The position numbers and the translations under genes were made by a program. Below the pieces are notes generated by a model that was not told the DNA's origin, did not search any database, and saw only the letters and a list, made by a program, of their open reading frames with translations. This document shows positions 31,908 to 39,208 of a stretch of 39,208 bases of DNA, one piece after another. The number at the start of each line of letters is the position of its first letter. Position 1 is the stretch's first letter. The DNA comes from JBNKLG01 sp050292235 (GTDB lineage Bacteria; Pseudomonadota; Gammaproteobacteria; Chromatiales; Chromatiaceae). Where the stretch lies: assembly GCA_050292235.1 (NCBI GenBank), contig JBNKLG010000016.1, positions 1 through 39,208 on the forward strand, read 5' to 3'.

Positions 31908-32483
31908 ATGTTGTACTTGGCCTCCCGCTCGCCCCGACGCAGTCAGTTACTGGCACAAATCGGCGTGGATTTTGCGCAAATGGATGTGGAGATCGAAGAG
32001 GTTTCCCGGCCGGGTGAACCGGCAACGGATTACGTCCGGCGAATGGCGCGGGAGAAGGCCCAGGCAGGCTTTAGCGTCTTGGATGGTAAATGTCCGGTGC
32101 TGGCGGCGGATACCGATGTGGTGGTGGATGGCCGTATTTTGGGTAAGCCGACTGATGAGGAGTGTGCGCTGGCCATGCTGTCGGGTCTTAGCGGCCGCAC
32201 CCATGAGGTGATGAGCGCTGTGGCCCTGATCTGGCCCCAGGGTGAAGCCAGTCGTTTGAGCATCAGCCAGGTTGGCTTTCGCATCCTGACTGAGGCTGAG
32301 ATGCGTGCCTACTGGCGCAGTGGAGAGCCAGCAGACAAGGCTGGCAGCTATGCCATTCAGGGGCTGGCAGCCCTATTTATCGACCGTTTGCAGGGCAGCT
32401 ACTCCGGGGTCATGGGACTACCCCTGTTTGAGACAGCGACACTCCTGGCAGAGGCCGGGTTGAGCCCTGTCTGGATTCAATAA
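31908..32483 (+). CDS. maf: Maf-family nucleoside triphosphate pyrophosphatase (YhdE type)
   Basis: A house-cleaning nucleotide pyrophosphatase; the YhdE subgroup acts on dTTP/UTP. The ATG at 31908 gives MLYLASRSPRRSQLL, the family's N-terminal SxSPRR motif; the longer open frame overlaps rlmH and lacks homology. Other motifs: YVRRMAREKA, VLAADTDVVVDGRILGKP, LSGRTHEVMSAVAL, EPADKAGSYAIQGLAALF (with the catalytic region) and YSGVMGLPLFETATLL. 191 residues, normal length. Position directly before rng matches YhdE in enteric relatives. Confidence 0.95.
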   Translation: MLYLASRSPRRSQLLAQIGVDFAQMDVEIEEVSRPGEPATDYVRRMAREKAQAGFSVLDGKCPVLAADTDVVVDGRILGKPTDEECALAMLSGLSGRTHEVMSAVALIWPQGEASRLSISQVGFRILTEAEMRAYWRSGEPADKAGSYAIQGLAALFIDRLQGSYSGVMGLPLFETATLLAEAGLSPVWIQ

Positions 32484-32493
32484 CGAGAATAAG

Positions 32494-33951
32494 ATGAGTG
32501 AAGAGATTCTGATCAATGTCACCCCGCCGGAGACCCGTGTGGCGGTGATCGAAAATGGTTCTGTGCAGGAGGTGTTGATCGAGCGGTTGCGCCGCCGCGG
32601 GGTGGTGGGCAACATCTATCAAGGCGTGGTCTCCCGGGTCCTGCCCGGCATGCAGGCGGTGTTTGTAGACATCGGTCTGGAGCGGGCGGCTTTTTTGCAC
32701 GCCTCGGACATCTTTAATGATCAGGGCGAGCCCCGGCAAGAGCCCATCGAAGAGGTGCTGTGTGAAGGCCAGACCCTGATCGTCCAGGTGGTGAAAGACC
32801 CTCTGGGCAGCAAGGGTGCCCGCCTTACCACCAATCTCTCGCTGCCATCGCGCTATCTGGTCTACATGCCCTCGCTGAAAAATGCCGGGGTTTCCCAGAA
32901 GATCGTGGATGAGGATGAACGCCAGCGACTGCGTGCTCTGCTGACCACACCGGAAGGAGAGAAGGTGGAACAGGTTGGCGGCTTCATTGCCCGTACCGCT
33001 GCCGAGGGTGCCACCGAGGAGTCCCTACAGGCCGATATTCGCTATCTGTCGCGCCTCTGGTCCTCGATCCATGAGCGCTTGAATGGAGGATCGGCACCAC
33101 GGCTGATTCACGAAGACCTACCCCTGGCATTGCGTGCCCTACGGGATCTGGTCAATCCCGAGGTGGAAAAGATCCGGCTGGATTCCCGCGTTGCCTGGCA
33201 AAGGGCGCTCGATTTTGCCGGGGAGTTCATTCCCGAGATGACGGCCAAAATCGAATACTATCCCGGTGCCCGCCCTATTTTTGACCTCTATGGGGTGGAG
33301 GACGAAATCCAAAAGGCCCTGGAGCGCAAAGTGGAACTCAAATCCGGCGGTCATCTGGTGATTGATCAGACTGAAGCCATGACCACGGTGGATGTGAACA
33401 CCGGCGCCTTTGTCGGTCATCGTAACCTGGAGGAGACCATCTTCAAGACCAACCTCGAGGCAGCCCAGACCATTTGCCGACAACTGCGGATCCGCAACCT
33501 GGGCGGCATCATCATCATCGACTTCATCGACATGGCTGACGAGGAGCACAAACGCCAGGTGCTGCGGGTGATGGAGCGCTGCTTGCAGCACGACCACGCC
33601 AAGACCAGCCTTTCGGAGGTGTCGGCTCTGGGACTGGTGCAGATGACACGCAAGCGCACCCGGGAATCGCTGGAACACATCCTCTGCGAGTCCTGCCGCT
33701 GTTGCAGTGGCCGTGGCACCATCAAATCGCCGGAGACCACCTGCTATGAAATCTTCCGTGAACTCATGCGCGAGAATCGCCAATATGATGTCGAGCAACT
33801 GCTGGTGCTGGCTTCACAGGAGGTGGTGGATCGCCTGCTGGACGAAGAGGCGGACCATTTGACCGAGCTGGAAGAATTCCTGGAAAAGCCCATCAAGCTG
33901 CGTGTGGAACCGCTCTATACCCAAGCGCAGTTTGACATCGTTCCGGTGTAG
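32494..33951 (+). CDS. rng: Ribonuclease G
   Basis: Single-strand endoribonuclease for 16S rRNA 5' maturation and mRNA decay, 485 residues, the RNase G rather than the RNase E length. N-terminus SEEILINVTPPETRVAVIENGSVQE; S1-like part RGVVGNIYQGVVSRVLPGMQAVFVDIGLERAAFLH; 5' sensor region; DNase I-like catalytic core with TTVDVNTGAFVG (Asp about 304) and GGIIIIDFIDM (Asp about 347); Zn-link CESCRCCSGRG in place of the usual CxxCPxCxGRG, with cysteines retained; C-terminal small domain. Between maf and yhdP, the conserved order. Confidence 0.97.
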   Translation: MSEEILINVTPPETRVAVIENGSVQEVLIERLRRRGVVGNIYQGVVSRVLPGMQAVFVDIGLERAAFLHASDIFNDQGEPRQEPIEEVLCEGQTLIVQVVKDPLGSKGARLTTNLSLPSRYLVYMPSLKNAGVSQKIVDEDERQRLRALLTTPEGEKVEQVGGFIARTAAEGATEESLQADIRYLSRLWSSIHERLNGGSAPRLIHEDLPLALRALRDLVNPEVEKIRLDSRVAWQRALDFAGEFIPEMTAKIEYYPGARPIFDLYGVEDEIQKALERKVELKSGGHLVIDQTEAMTTVDVNTGAFVGHRNLEETIFKTNLEAAQTICRQLRIRNLGGIIIIDFIDMADEEHKRQVLRVMERCLQHDHAKTSLSEVSALGLVQMTRKRTRESLEHILCESCRCCSGRGTIKSPETTCYEIFRELMRENRQYDVEQLLVLASQEVVDRLLDEEADHLTELEEFLEKPIKLRVEPLYTQAQFDIVPV

Positions 33952-33967
33952 CAGGTCAGGGATCATC

Positions 33968-36900
33968 ATGAAACGCCTTGCCAAGCCGAGTCAGCATCTG
34001 CTCGTCCTTTCTCTCGTCCTGACGGCAATCTTTACCGGCCTGGCCCGATTGATTCTGCCGCAGATCGATCTGCGCCCGGAACTGGAACAGATGGCAGAAC
34101 AAGCGCTGGGCGCCAAAGTGACACTGGAGCGGGTCAAGCTGAAATGGCAGGGTTTTGGCCCAAAGGTCTATCTGGAAGGCGTACGCCTGGCCAGTCGCGA
34201 TGCCAAACGCCCTCCCTTGTATCTGGGGCGTTTGCAGGTCGGACTGGGGACCTGGTCCTCTTTGCTGAAGGGCGAGCCCGTGGTGGAGACCCTCTCTCTG
34301 CTCAACGCCCGGGTTCGTCTGCAACGCCATCCCGATGGCCATATCGGTTTGTTGGGGCTTTCGGTAGACAACGAGAGAGAGGCCGATGCGACACCGGCCA
34401 ACTTCGATTTGGCAGAACTCCCTGCGGGTTTGGGTCTGGTCAACGCCGATATCCTGCTCTATTCCACCCAGGGCAAGCCGCCGTTACATCTGCAGAAGGT
34501 CAATCTGCGGTTGCGTCGGTCCGATGAGGATCTGAACCTTCAATTTCAGGGGCAGTTGGCCGCCGTGGGCTCGGTCTCACCCCGACTGACAGCCCTGCTA
34601 CACCTAAAAGGTGAACCCAAACAGTGGGGCCAGCTCAATGCCGATTTCTATGTACAGGGCGAAGAGCTGCCCTTGCACAGCCTTTTATCACACTTTCTGT
34701 CCACTGAATTGACCCTTCAGGGCGATCTGGGGCTGCGGCTTTGGGGGCGGATTGAATCAGGCACCCTGGTGGAACTGGAGGGGGAAACCCATCTGGAGGC
34801 GTTCGCCCTCCATCGCCAAGTGGACAAGCTGAGCCTTGCCTATAACCTTAACCAGGTCAGCGGACAATTCCGCTGGCGTGATCACGGATCGGACTGGCAG
34901 CTACAGGTTGCCAGCCTCAAGCTCCGGCGCCAGGGCATCGACTGGCCCGCCTCTGCCATTACTCTGCGAGGCTGGCGTGAACAGGGTCGTCTGGCCCGGC
35001 TGGCGGGTGGTGCCCGTTTTTTGCGGCTGGAAGATGTCCTGGGGATTTTGCAACTGGCCCCACCGCAGGAAAAAGAGCAGCTGCTGACCTGGCTGCAGCA
35101 GGCTCAACCCTCGGGGGATGTCAAGAATCTCACTTTTCATGCCGAGTTGGAGCCAGCACTGCACTGGCAGGTTGAAACCAGCGTCGATCAACTGGCTACC
35201 CGTGCCTGGCAAGAGGTACCGGCCCTCTCGGGGCTGAACCTCCATGTTCGCGCCGATGATCAGGGGGGCGTGGCTGATATCCAGGGCAAAGAGATGAACC
35301 TGGTCTTTGCCAATGATTTCTTCCGCCATCCCCTCAATATCCGCCAGCTGGCTCTGCCTTTGCAGTGGAAGCACTATCCTCAGGGCTGGTATCTGGGCTC
35401 AAAACAGCTGCGGCTGGATACGGCGGATTTTGCCACGCGCACCGGTTTTAACCTCTCCCTGTCCAACGGGGGCCAGCCCTATCTGGAACTGGAATCCCAG
35501 ATAGAGAATGTTGCGGTTGATCGGATCTATCGTTACCTGCCTGCTGGCGTGATGAAGGATCGCCTGGAACATTGGATAGAAAATGCCCTGGTTGCGGGTC
35601 GTGTGTCCCAGGCCAGTGTGTTTTTTGAAGGACCACCTCTGGATTTCCCCTTTGATGAAAGACCCAGCGGACGTTTTGAGGCAACCCTGGATGTGGAAGG
35701 TGTGACCCTGAAATACCAGGATGAATGGCCTCCGTTGAAAGAGGCCAAAGCAGAGCTGCGCTTCGTGAACAACACCTTTACCGGCCTGGTCAAAGAGGCC
35801 CGGATTGGTCAAAGCCAGGTGAAGGGGATCCGGGCCTTTATCCCGCAAATGGATCCTGCCGAGCCACTGGAGCTGGAGGGGCGTGTTGTCGGACCTTTGG
35901 CGGATGAGCTGATGGTATTGACCGATACCCCATTGAAAAAACGTTTTGGTGAGAGGGCTGCCGGTATCGAGGGCAGAGGGCAGGCTGAGCTGGCGATTCA
36001 TCTGGTGGAACCGTTAAATAGCGACGATCCCAGAGAGTCCCGGGTGCAGGGCCAGCTGACCTTCAACAACAGTGGCTTGGCAATGCCGAAATGGCAGTTG
36101 GTATTGGAGCAGATTAATGGCCAGTTGCATTTCGATGATCAGGGCGTTTGGGCGGAAGGGATACAGACTCAATCCTTGGGGTCGAAGCTGAGTATCGATG
36201 TCCTGATGCCGAAAAAAGGTCCGAAGCGGACAGAAATCCACGCCAAAGGGCGTTTGGCCGTCAAGACCCTGACCGACCACTTTGCTGACATGCACTTTCC
36301 CCATATTCAAGGCAGTTCGGAATGGCAGCTGGTGCTCGATATCCCCCATTCCCGCCTGAAACCCAAAGCATCCACCCAATTACACCTGAAATCAGACCTC
36401 AAAGGGGTGGCCATTGATCTGCCTGCCCCTTTGGGCAAATCGAGCAAAGCGGCCAGATCCTTTCGGCTGGACTTGACGCCAACAGACAGCGACAAACCCA
36501 TGCCGATTCGGGTGCATCTGGGGGATCAGGCAGATGCCTATCTGGAGTTTCAAAAGAAACAGGGTAAGCGAGAACTGGCCCGCGGTGAAATCCGACTGGG
36601 TGGAACCAAGGCAAAACGCCCTGAAAAACCCGGCTTGGCCGTGCGGGGCAGGCTGTCTCGTTTTCAACTCGATCCCTGGGTGAACACAGTTTCCCGTGGT
36701 GGAAGTCGTGGTGGCGAGAGTGTGACGCTGGGCGATCTGCCCAGAGTGGATGCTCACTTTGGCCGTTTTGAATATCAGGGCATGGCCTTTGATGACATCC
36801 GCATCCAGGGCGCGCCCAAGGATGGTGGCTGGCAGGCCATGCTGGACAGCCCGGCCATCAAGGGCAGGCTCTCCCTGCCCGCCGATCTGCACCTGGGTCG

Positions 36901-37855
36901 GGTGCGGCTGGATTTGGATCATTTCGTCATCAATACCAAGCGTTCCGGTGGCAAGAAATCCCGCTCTGACCCCAGCCGATCAGACCCCCGTGGCCTGCCT
37001 GGCATCGACATCAGTGGACGGCGCCTGACCTGCAATGGCCAGTCCCTTGGGCGGTTCAAATTGCGGGCAGACCCGGTTAAAGATGGTCTGCGCTTCTCTA
37101 TCCTCCGCCTGGACTCAGACTGGATGCAGCTGGATGGCGAGGGCTATTGGCGCTATCGCTCTCCCTATCCTCAAGCCGGAGCCAGTTTTTATGCCAAAGT
37201 GAAGCGCATGGGCCACCTGCAACGGGCCATCACCGGCGAGGCGGACATCAAAGAAGCGCCTGGTACGATCCGCGCCGACCTGCGCTGGCCCGGTGCCCCC
37301 AGTGACGTGGGCAATCTGGAGCTGAGCGGCTGGCTGAATCTGGACCTGGGCAAAGGCCGGTTGGAAGAGGTTGACCCGGGTGCTGGTGGCCGCTTGTTCG
37401 GGCTGTTGAACCTGGGGGCCCTGACCCGGCGCCTGAGTCTGGACTTCTCCGATCTCTTCGGCAAAGGCTTTGCCTTCGACAAAATCGCCGGGCGCTTTGA
37501 GTTGGAAAGTGGACTGGCCTATACCAACAACCTCAATATTGATGCGCCCACCGGCGTCATTCGGGTACGCGGCGATGCCCATCTGGTCAAACGAACCTAC
37601 GACCAGCGGGTCGAGGTGACGCCCGATCTCACGGGAGCGGTAGCCACCGCCGGTGTAGTGGCCGGGGGGCCGGTGGTGGGCGCTGTGTTATTCGCTGCCA
37701 ACAAAGTGGTCGGTAAAGAGGTGAACAAGGTCAGTACCTTCCACTACCGGATCAAAGGCCCCTGGGAGAATCCCAAAATTCTGGACAAAGACGGCCGTCC
37801 TTTGAAAACGCGGAAAGTCGAATCGAAGCCATTTGATATTCACAATCGGAATTGA
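33968..37855 (+). CDS. yhdP: YhdP-family AsmA-like phospholipid transport protein
   Basis: A giant (1295-residue) inner-membrane-anchored, AsmA-like bridge protein. In E. coli, YhdP with TamB and YdbH moves phospholipids to the outer membrane. The ATG at 33968 has AGGGA 8 nt upstream; the open frame reaches back into rng but the extension is not homologous. One N-terminal TM (LLVLSLVLTAIFTGLARLIL), then a repetitive beta-rich periplasmic body (DUF3971 region followed by an AsmA-2 C-terminal region). Family-like segments are LGAKVTLERVKLKWQGFGPKVYLEGVRL, LPAGVMKDRLEHWIENALVAG and the C-terminal GAVATAGVVAGGPVVGAVLFAANKVVGKEVNK. Follows rng as in relatives, but nit/tldD do not follow here. Confidence 0.95.
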   Translation: MKRLAKPSQHLLVLSLVLTAIFTGLARLILPQIDLRPELEQMAEQALGAKVTLERVKLKWQGFGPKVYLEGVRLASRDAKRPPLYLGRLQVGLGTWSSLLKGEPVVETLSLLNARVRLQRHPDGHIGLLGLSVDNEREADATPANFDLAELPAGLGLVNADILLYSTQGKPPLHLQKVNLRLRRSDEDLNLQFQGQLAAVGSVSPRLTALLHLKGEPKQWGQLNADFYVQGEELPLHSLLSHFLSTELTLQGDLGLRLWGRIESGTLVELEGETHLEAFALHRQVDKLSLAYNLNQVSGQFRWRDHGSDWQLQVASLKLRRQGIDWPASAITLRGWREQGRLARLAGGARFLRLEDVLGILQLAPPQEKEQLLTWLQQAQPSGDVKNLTFHAELEPALHWQVETSVDQLATRAWQEVPALSGLNLHVRADDQGGVADIQGKEMNLVFANDFFRHPLNIRQLALPLQWKHYPQGWYLGSKQLRLDTADFATRTGFNLSLSNGGQPYLELESQIENVAVDRIYRYLPAGVMKDRLEHWIENALVAGRVSQASVFFEGPPLDFPFDERPSGRFEATLDVEGVTLKYQDEWPPLKEAKAELRFVNNTFTGLVKEARIGQSQVKGIRAFIPQMDPAEPLELEGRVVGPLADELMVLTDTPLKKRFGERAAGIEGRGQAELAIHLVEPLNSDDPRESRVQGQLTFNNSGLAMPKWQLVLEQINGQLHFDDQGVWAEGIQTQSLGSKLSIDVLMPKKGPKRTEIHAKGRLAVKTLTDHFADMHFPHIQGSSEWQLVLDIPHSRLKPKASTQLHLKSDLKGVAIDLPAPLGKSSKAARSFRLDLTPTDSDKPMPIRVHLGDQADAYLEFQKKQGKRELARGEIRLGGTKAKRPEKPGLAVRGRLSRFQLDPWVNTVSRGGSRGGESVTLGDLPRVDAHFGRFEYQGMAFDDIRIQGAPKDGGWQAMLDSPAIKGRLSLPADLHLGRVRLDLDHFVINTKRSGGKKSRSDPSRSDPRGLPGIDISGRRLTCNGQSLGRFKLRADPVKDGLRFSILRLDSDWMQLDGEGYWRYRSPYPQAGASFYAKVKRMGHLQRAITGEADIKEAPGTIRADLRWPGAPSDVGNLELSGWLNLDLGKGRLEEVDPGAGGRLFGLLNLGALTRRLSLDFSDLFGKGFAFDKIAGRFELESGLAYTNNLNIDAPTGVIRVRGDAHLVKRTYDQRVEVTPDLTGAVATAGVVAGGPVVGAVLFAANKVVGKEVNKVSTFHYRIKGPWENPKILDKDGRPLKTRKVESKPFDIHNRN

Positions 37856-37985
37856 GTTTGGCCTATTAAGTACTGGGTTAAAAATAAAAATTGTCCTGTG
37901 GTTTTCACCTTCTTAGTAATGAGCTATCGCCAAAGGCTATTGTACGTGCCAGCATGTGCGAACTCGTGTGCTTTATCTGTGGGTT
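37856..37985. other. Gene-free A/T-rich spacer after yhdP
   Basis: 130 nt between the yhdP stop and the first recognisable accessory fragment. I see no coding potential, no convincing hairpin terminator and no tRNA. With the fragments listed next it makes up a gene-poor stretch of 578 nt (37856-38433). Confidence 0.7.
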
Positions 37986-38048
37986 ATCAAAACACCTGTC
38001 AGGGTTATGCCAGGCTGTTTGGTGGTGACGGCTAAGGAGCACGGCTAA
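37986..38048 (+). pseudogene. 3' fragment of a SymE-like toxin gene
   Basis: The frame ending at the TAA 38046-38048 reads IKTPVRVMPGCLVVTAKEHG, nearly the same as the C-terminus of the intact SymE-like protein (IKTPVKVRVMPGCLVVTAEEQG). It differs by a two-codon deletion and a few substitutions. Nothing upstream of 37986 matches, so only about the last 20 codons remain. The following terminator is also shared with the intact copy. Confidence 0.8.
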
Positions 38049-38055
38049 AATAGAT

Positions 38056-38093
38056 AAGCCCCGGTTAATGACTGATTCAGCGGGGCTTTTCTA
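38056..38093 (+). terminator. Intrinsic terminator following the SymE-like fragment
   Basis: AAGCCCCG (38056-38063) pairs with CGGGGCTT (38081-38088), followed by TTTCTAT. The 8-bp stem has a 17-nt loop. The left arm and loop recur after the intact symE-like gene at 39188-39208. Confidence 0.8.
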
Positions 38094-38103
38094 TAATAGA
38101 AAC

Positions 38104-38132
38104 TCTATTCGTTATGGATCAATCGAGTCTGA
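38104..38132. repeat. 29-nt direct repeat, copy 1 (degenerate 5' end of the XRE gene)
   Basis: Matches 38424-38452 at 27 of 29 positions; the copies are exactly 320 nt apart. In copy 1 the frame from the ATG at 38114 reads MDQSSL and stops after 17 codons. Weak similarity to the XRE gene continues to about 38147 (TTGATCG), suggesting a decayed copy of that gene's start. Confidence 0.8.
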
Positions 38133-38210
38133 TAACCCCATTGATCGCATTATTCATCGGTGAGTAAAATTATTCGGCGGTCGGAAAATTCACGATTCAA
38201 GACCTGACCC

Positions 38211-38425
38211 TTAAGCCTCAACATACCCATAAGTATTAATCCCACCCTGTAGCCCAATAGGATCACTCTCAATATACCGTCCGGTGCTTGGGTCATAGTC
38301 CCTAAAGTAGTTGTAGTTAAGGCCCGTCTCCGCATCAAAATACTGGCCAGGAAACCGCAGGTTAAACGTCAGCCTGTTCCCATCCCCATCCGGGTCTTCA
38401 TTCGGCGCACTGTCCCCAAAAGGTC
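38211..38425 (-). pseudogene. RHS-repeat core C-terminal remnant
   Basis: The minus-strand translation gives RPFGDSAPNEDPDGDGNR, then FPGQYFDAETGLNYNYFRD and YDPSTGRYIESDPIGLQGG followed by INTYGYVEA and a stop (TAA at 38211-38213). This is the hallmark end of the RHS core, which normally runs into a variable toxin tip after YVGGNPL. Here the core is cut on both sides: about 70 codons survive, there is no start codon and no toxin domain. It lies between the two 29-nt direct repeats. Just beyond the stop (38184-38210) is a short segment ending CAAGACCTGACCC that resembles part of those repeats. Confidence 0.9.
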
Positions 38426-38452
38426 TATTTGTTATGCATCAATCGAGTCTGA
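38424..38452. repeat. 29-nt direct repeat, copy 2 (contains the XRE start codon)
   Basis: The partner of 38104-38132 with two mismatches. It supplies the ATG (38434) and the first six codons of the XRE-family gene. The AAAAGG that could serve as ribosome site lies just before the repeat, at 38418-38423, next to the RHS remnant. Confidence 0.85.
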
Positions 38453-38823
38453 CCCTTTTGATCGGACAGCTACGTAAGGAACGGGGACTCACCCAACAGG
38501 GGTTGGCCGACTTGGCCGGGGTGCATCTGACGCAGATTCAGCGATATGAGGCAGGCACCGCTCAGCCAACGCTGGAGGTGATGAAGAAACTGGCCGTGGC
38601 CTTGGCAGCCAGCACCGACTGGCTGCTGTTCGAGGACGACGAACGCGGGCCGGATGATGAACTGAAGCTACAGTTCGAGGCCCTGCGGCAATTTGACGGG
38701 GAAGAACGCAAGACGGTTTTAGAGGTGCTGGATGGCCTGATCCTAAAGCACCAAGCCAAACGGATGGTGCAGAGAAACCAAAGCCAGATAGCTACAAGAG
38801 ACACCGCGAAAACGGCAGTTTAG
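38434..38823 (+). CDS. XRE-family HTH regulator paired with a SymE-like gene
   Basis: A 129-residue DNA-binding protein. A Cro/cI-type HTH_3 domain spans about residues 9-63: LIGQLRKERGLTQQGLADLAGVHLTQIQRYEAGTAQPTLEVMKKLAVAL, with LTQQGLADLAGVHLTQIQRYE as helices 2-3. It is followed by an acidic linker (FEDDERGPDDE) and a helical C-terminal region (LQFEALRQFDGEERKTVLEVLDGLIL). The start lies within a 29-nt direct repeat, with AAAAGG 10 nt upstream. The symE-like gene follows in the same direction after 102 nt, so the likely role is autoregulation or repression of that pair. Whether it acts as an antitoxin is inference. Confidence 0.9.
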   Translation: MHQSSLTLLIGQLRKERGLTQQGLADLAGVHLTQIQRYEAGTAQPTLEVMKKLAVALAASTDWLLFEDDERGPDDELKLQFEALRQFDGEERKTVLEVLDGLILKHQAKRMVQRNQSQIATRDTAKTAV

Positions 38824-38862
38824 GTAAGCAGCTAAAAGATAGAAACCAAAGGAAAGAAAGCG

Positions 38863-38894
38863 CTGACCCAGGGTGTTCGAGCACCCCAGGCCAG
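38863..38894 (+). other. Stem-loop in the XRE-SymE leader
   Basis: An imperfect hairpin: CTGACC pairs with GGCCAG (one mismatch), then a CA/CA internal loop, then GGGTG with CACCC around a TTCGAG loop. It ends 31 nt before the symE-like ATG and has no T-tract, so it is not a normal terminator. It could tune translation or protect mRNA. Function unproven. Confidence 0.45.
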
Positions 38895-38925
38895 CTAACC
38901 ACAACCGATATCAGAGGTATCAGTC

Positions 38926-39180
38926 ATGGCTAACGACCATTGTACGGGTGAGGCTCGCCCGATCCAAAAAACCAATGAGCGCCGCTTGACGGTGCGACAG
39001 ACCCTTTACCAGTATCCACCGCGTAAGGATGATCCGCCCCAGCAGCTGCGGGAGAAGTGGGTGCCCTGGTTGCAGATGAAAGGAGTGTGGCTGGAACAGG
39101 CCGGGTTCGATATCAAAACACCCGTTAAGGTCAGGGTCATGCCTGGCTGTTTGGTGGTGACCGCTGAGGAGCAAGGCTAA
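38926..39180 (+). CDS. SymE-like (AbrB/MazE-fold) toxin-family protein
   Basis: An 84-residue protein with an AGAGG ribosome site 8 nt before the ATG. The C-terminal half (about 45-80) matches the SymE toxin domain: WVPWLQMKGVWLEQAGFDI followed by KTPVKVRVMPGCLVVTAEE, compare the family pattern P.I.LkG.WLe.AGF....V.VrVmpgcLvIt. E. coli SymE is an SOS-induced, AbrB-related protein controlled by antisense RNA SymR. The N-terminus ERRLTVRQTLYQYPPR fits the family's first strand. Located after the XRE gene and followed by the left arm of a terminator. No LexA box or antisense promoter was recognised. Confidence 0.88.
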   Translation: MANDHCTGEARPIQKTNERRLTVRQTLYQYPPRKDDPPQQLREKWVPWLQMKGVWLEQAGFDIKTPVKVRVMPGCLVVTAEEQG

Positions 39181-39187
39181 AATAGAA

Positions 39188-39208
39188 AAGCCCCGGTTAA
39201 TGACTGAT
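39188..39208 (+). terminator. Terminator left arm after symE-like gene, cut by window edge
   Basis: AAGCCCCG plus the loop sequence is identical to the start of the terminator at 38056-38080. The right arm would lie beyond the window. Confidence 0.7.

Noticed and set aside
33680..33715. Loss of the RNase G Zn-link
   Set aside because: The segment differs from CxxCPxCxGRG but retains the cysteines and GRG; normal variation is enough.
33902..33967. N-terminal extension of yhdP into rng
   Set aside because: The extension translates rng codons in another frame; the ATG at 33968 has a good ribosome site and gives a normal TM start.
37986..38048. Functional short toxin peptide
   Set aside because: No start codon or ribosome site fits, and only the last strand of the SymE-like domain remains.
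38150..38338. Minus-strand 62-codon ORF in the accessory patch
   Set aside because: It is out of frame with the RHS remnant, which is the conserved reading of the same bases; no homology seen.
1..39208. CRISPR array, tRNA or rRNA genes
   Set aside because: No regularly spaced repeats, cloverleaf-like segments or rRNA signatures were noticed on either strand by eye; CRISPRCas/tRNAscan runs would settle it.

Overview
The window looks like chromosomal DNA from a gammaproteobacterium, probably a Chromatiales/Thiotrichales-like lineage. The evidence is gene order: ponA | pilMNOPQ ... aroK-aroB-damX-gltB, cutA-dsbD, and maf-rng-yhdP are gammaproteobacterial arrangements. The species cannot be named from the sequence. 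A run of ten Ns at 22709-22718 shows that this is a draft or scaffolded assembly.

Layout. (1) 1-6.3 kb, minus strand: the 3'-truncated gltB, a DamX-like AAA/SPOR protein, aroB and aroK. (2) 6.3-15.5 kb, minus strand: a minor-pilin/tip-adhesin operon fimT-pilV-pilW-pilX-(small secreted Cys protein)-pilY1-pilE, followed by a HEAT-repeat periplasmic protein. It lies between pilQ and aroK, which are neighbours in many relatives. (3) 15.6-20.8 kb, minus strand: pilMNOPQ, the inner-membrane alignment complex and outer-membrane secretin of the type IV pilus, ending in a strong terminator. (4) 21.0-23.3 kb, plus strand: a PBP1A homologue, divergent from pilM. Its glycosyltransferase motifs are intact, but all three transpeptidase motifs are substituted. 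(5) 23.3-28.1 kb, minus strand: a two-partner secretion cassette (TpsB, secreted FecR-domain protein, TpsA exoprotein). (6) 28.3-37.9 kb: fxsA, then plus-strand cutA-dsbD-rlmH-maf-rng-yhdP, a tightly packed housekeeping run. Its dsbD has a duplicated periplasmic alpha domain. (7) 37.9-39.2 kb: a small accessory patch with a fragment of a SymE-like toxin gene and its terminator, an RHS C-terminal remnant between 29-nt direct repeats, and an intact XRE regulator + SymE-like gene pair.

The window is dominated by envelope biology: pilus assembly, tip complex, adhesin secretion, peptidoglycan synthesis, periplasmic disulfide reduction and phospholipid transport. The most unusual points are the PBP1A with no recognisable transpeptidase motifs, the PilY1 whose von Willebrand A domain is split by three tandem jelly-roll-like modules, and the partly decayed XRE-SymE/RHS patch. 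None is proven to be a new system. Each has a direct test listed.
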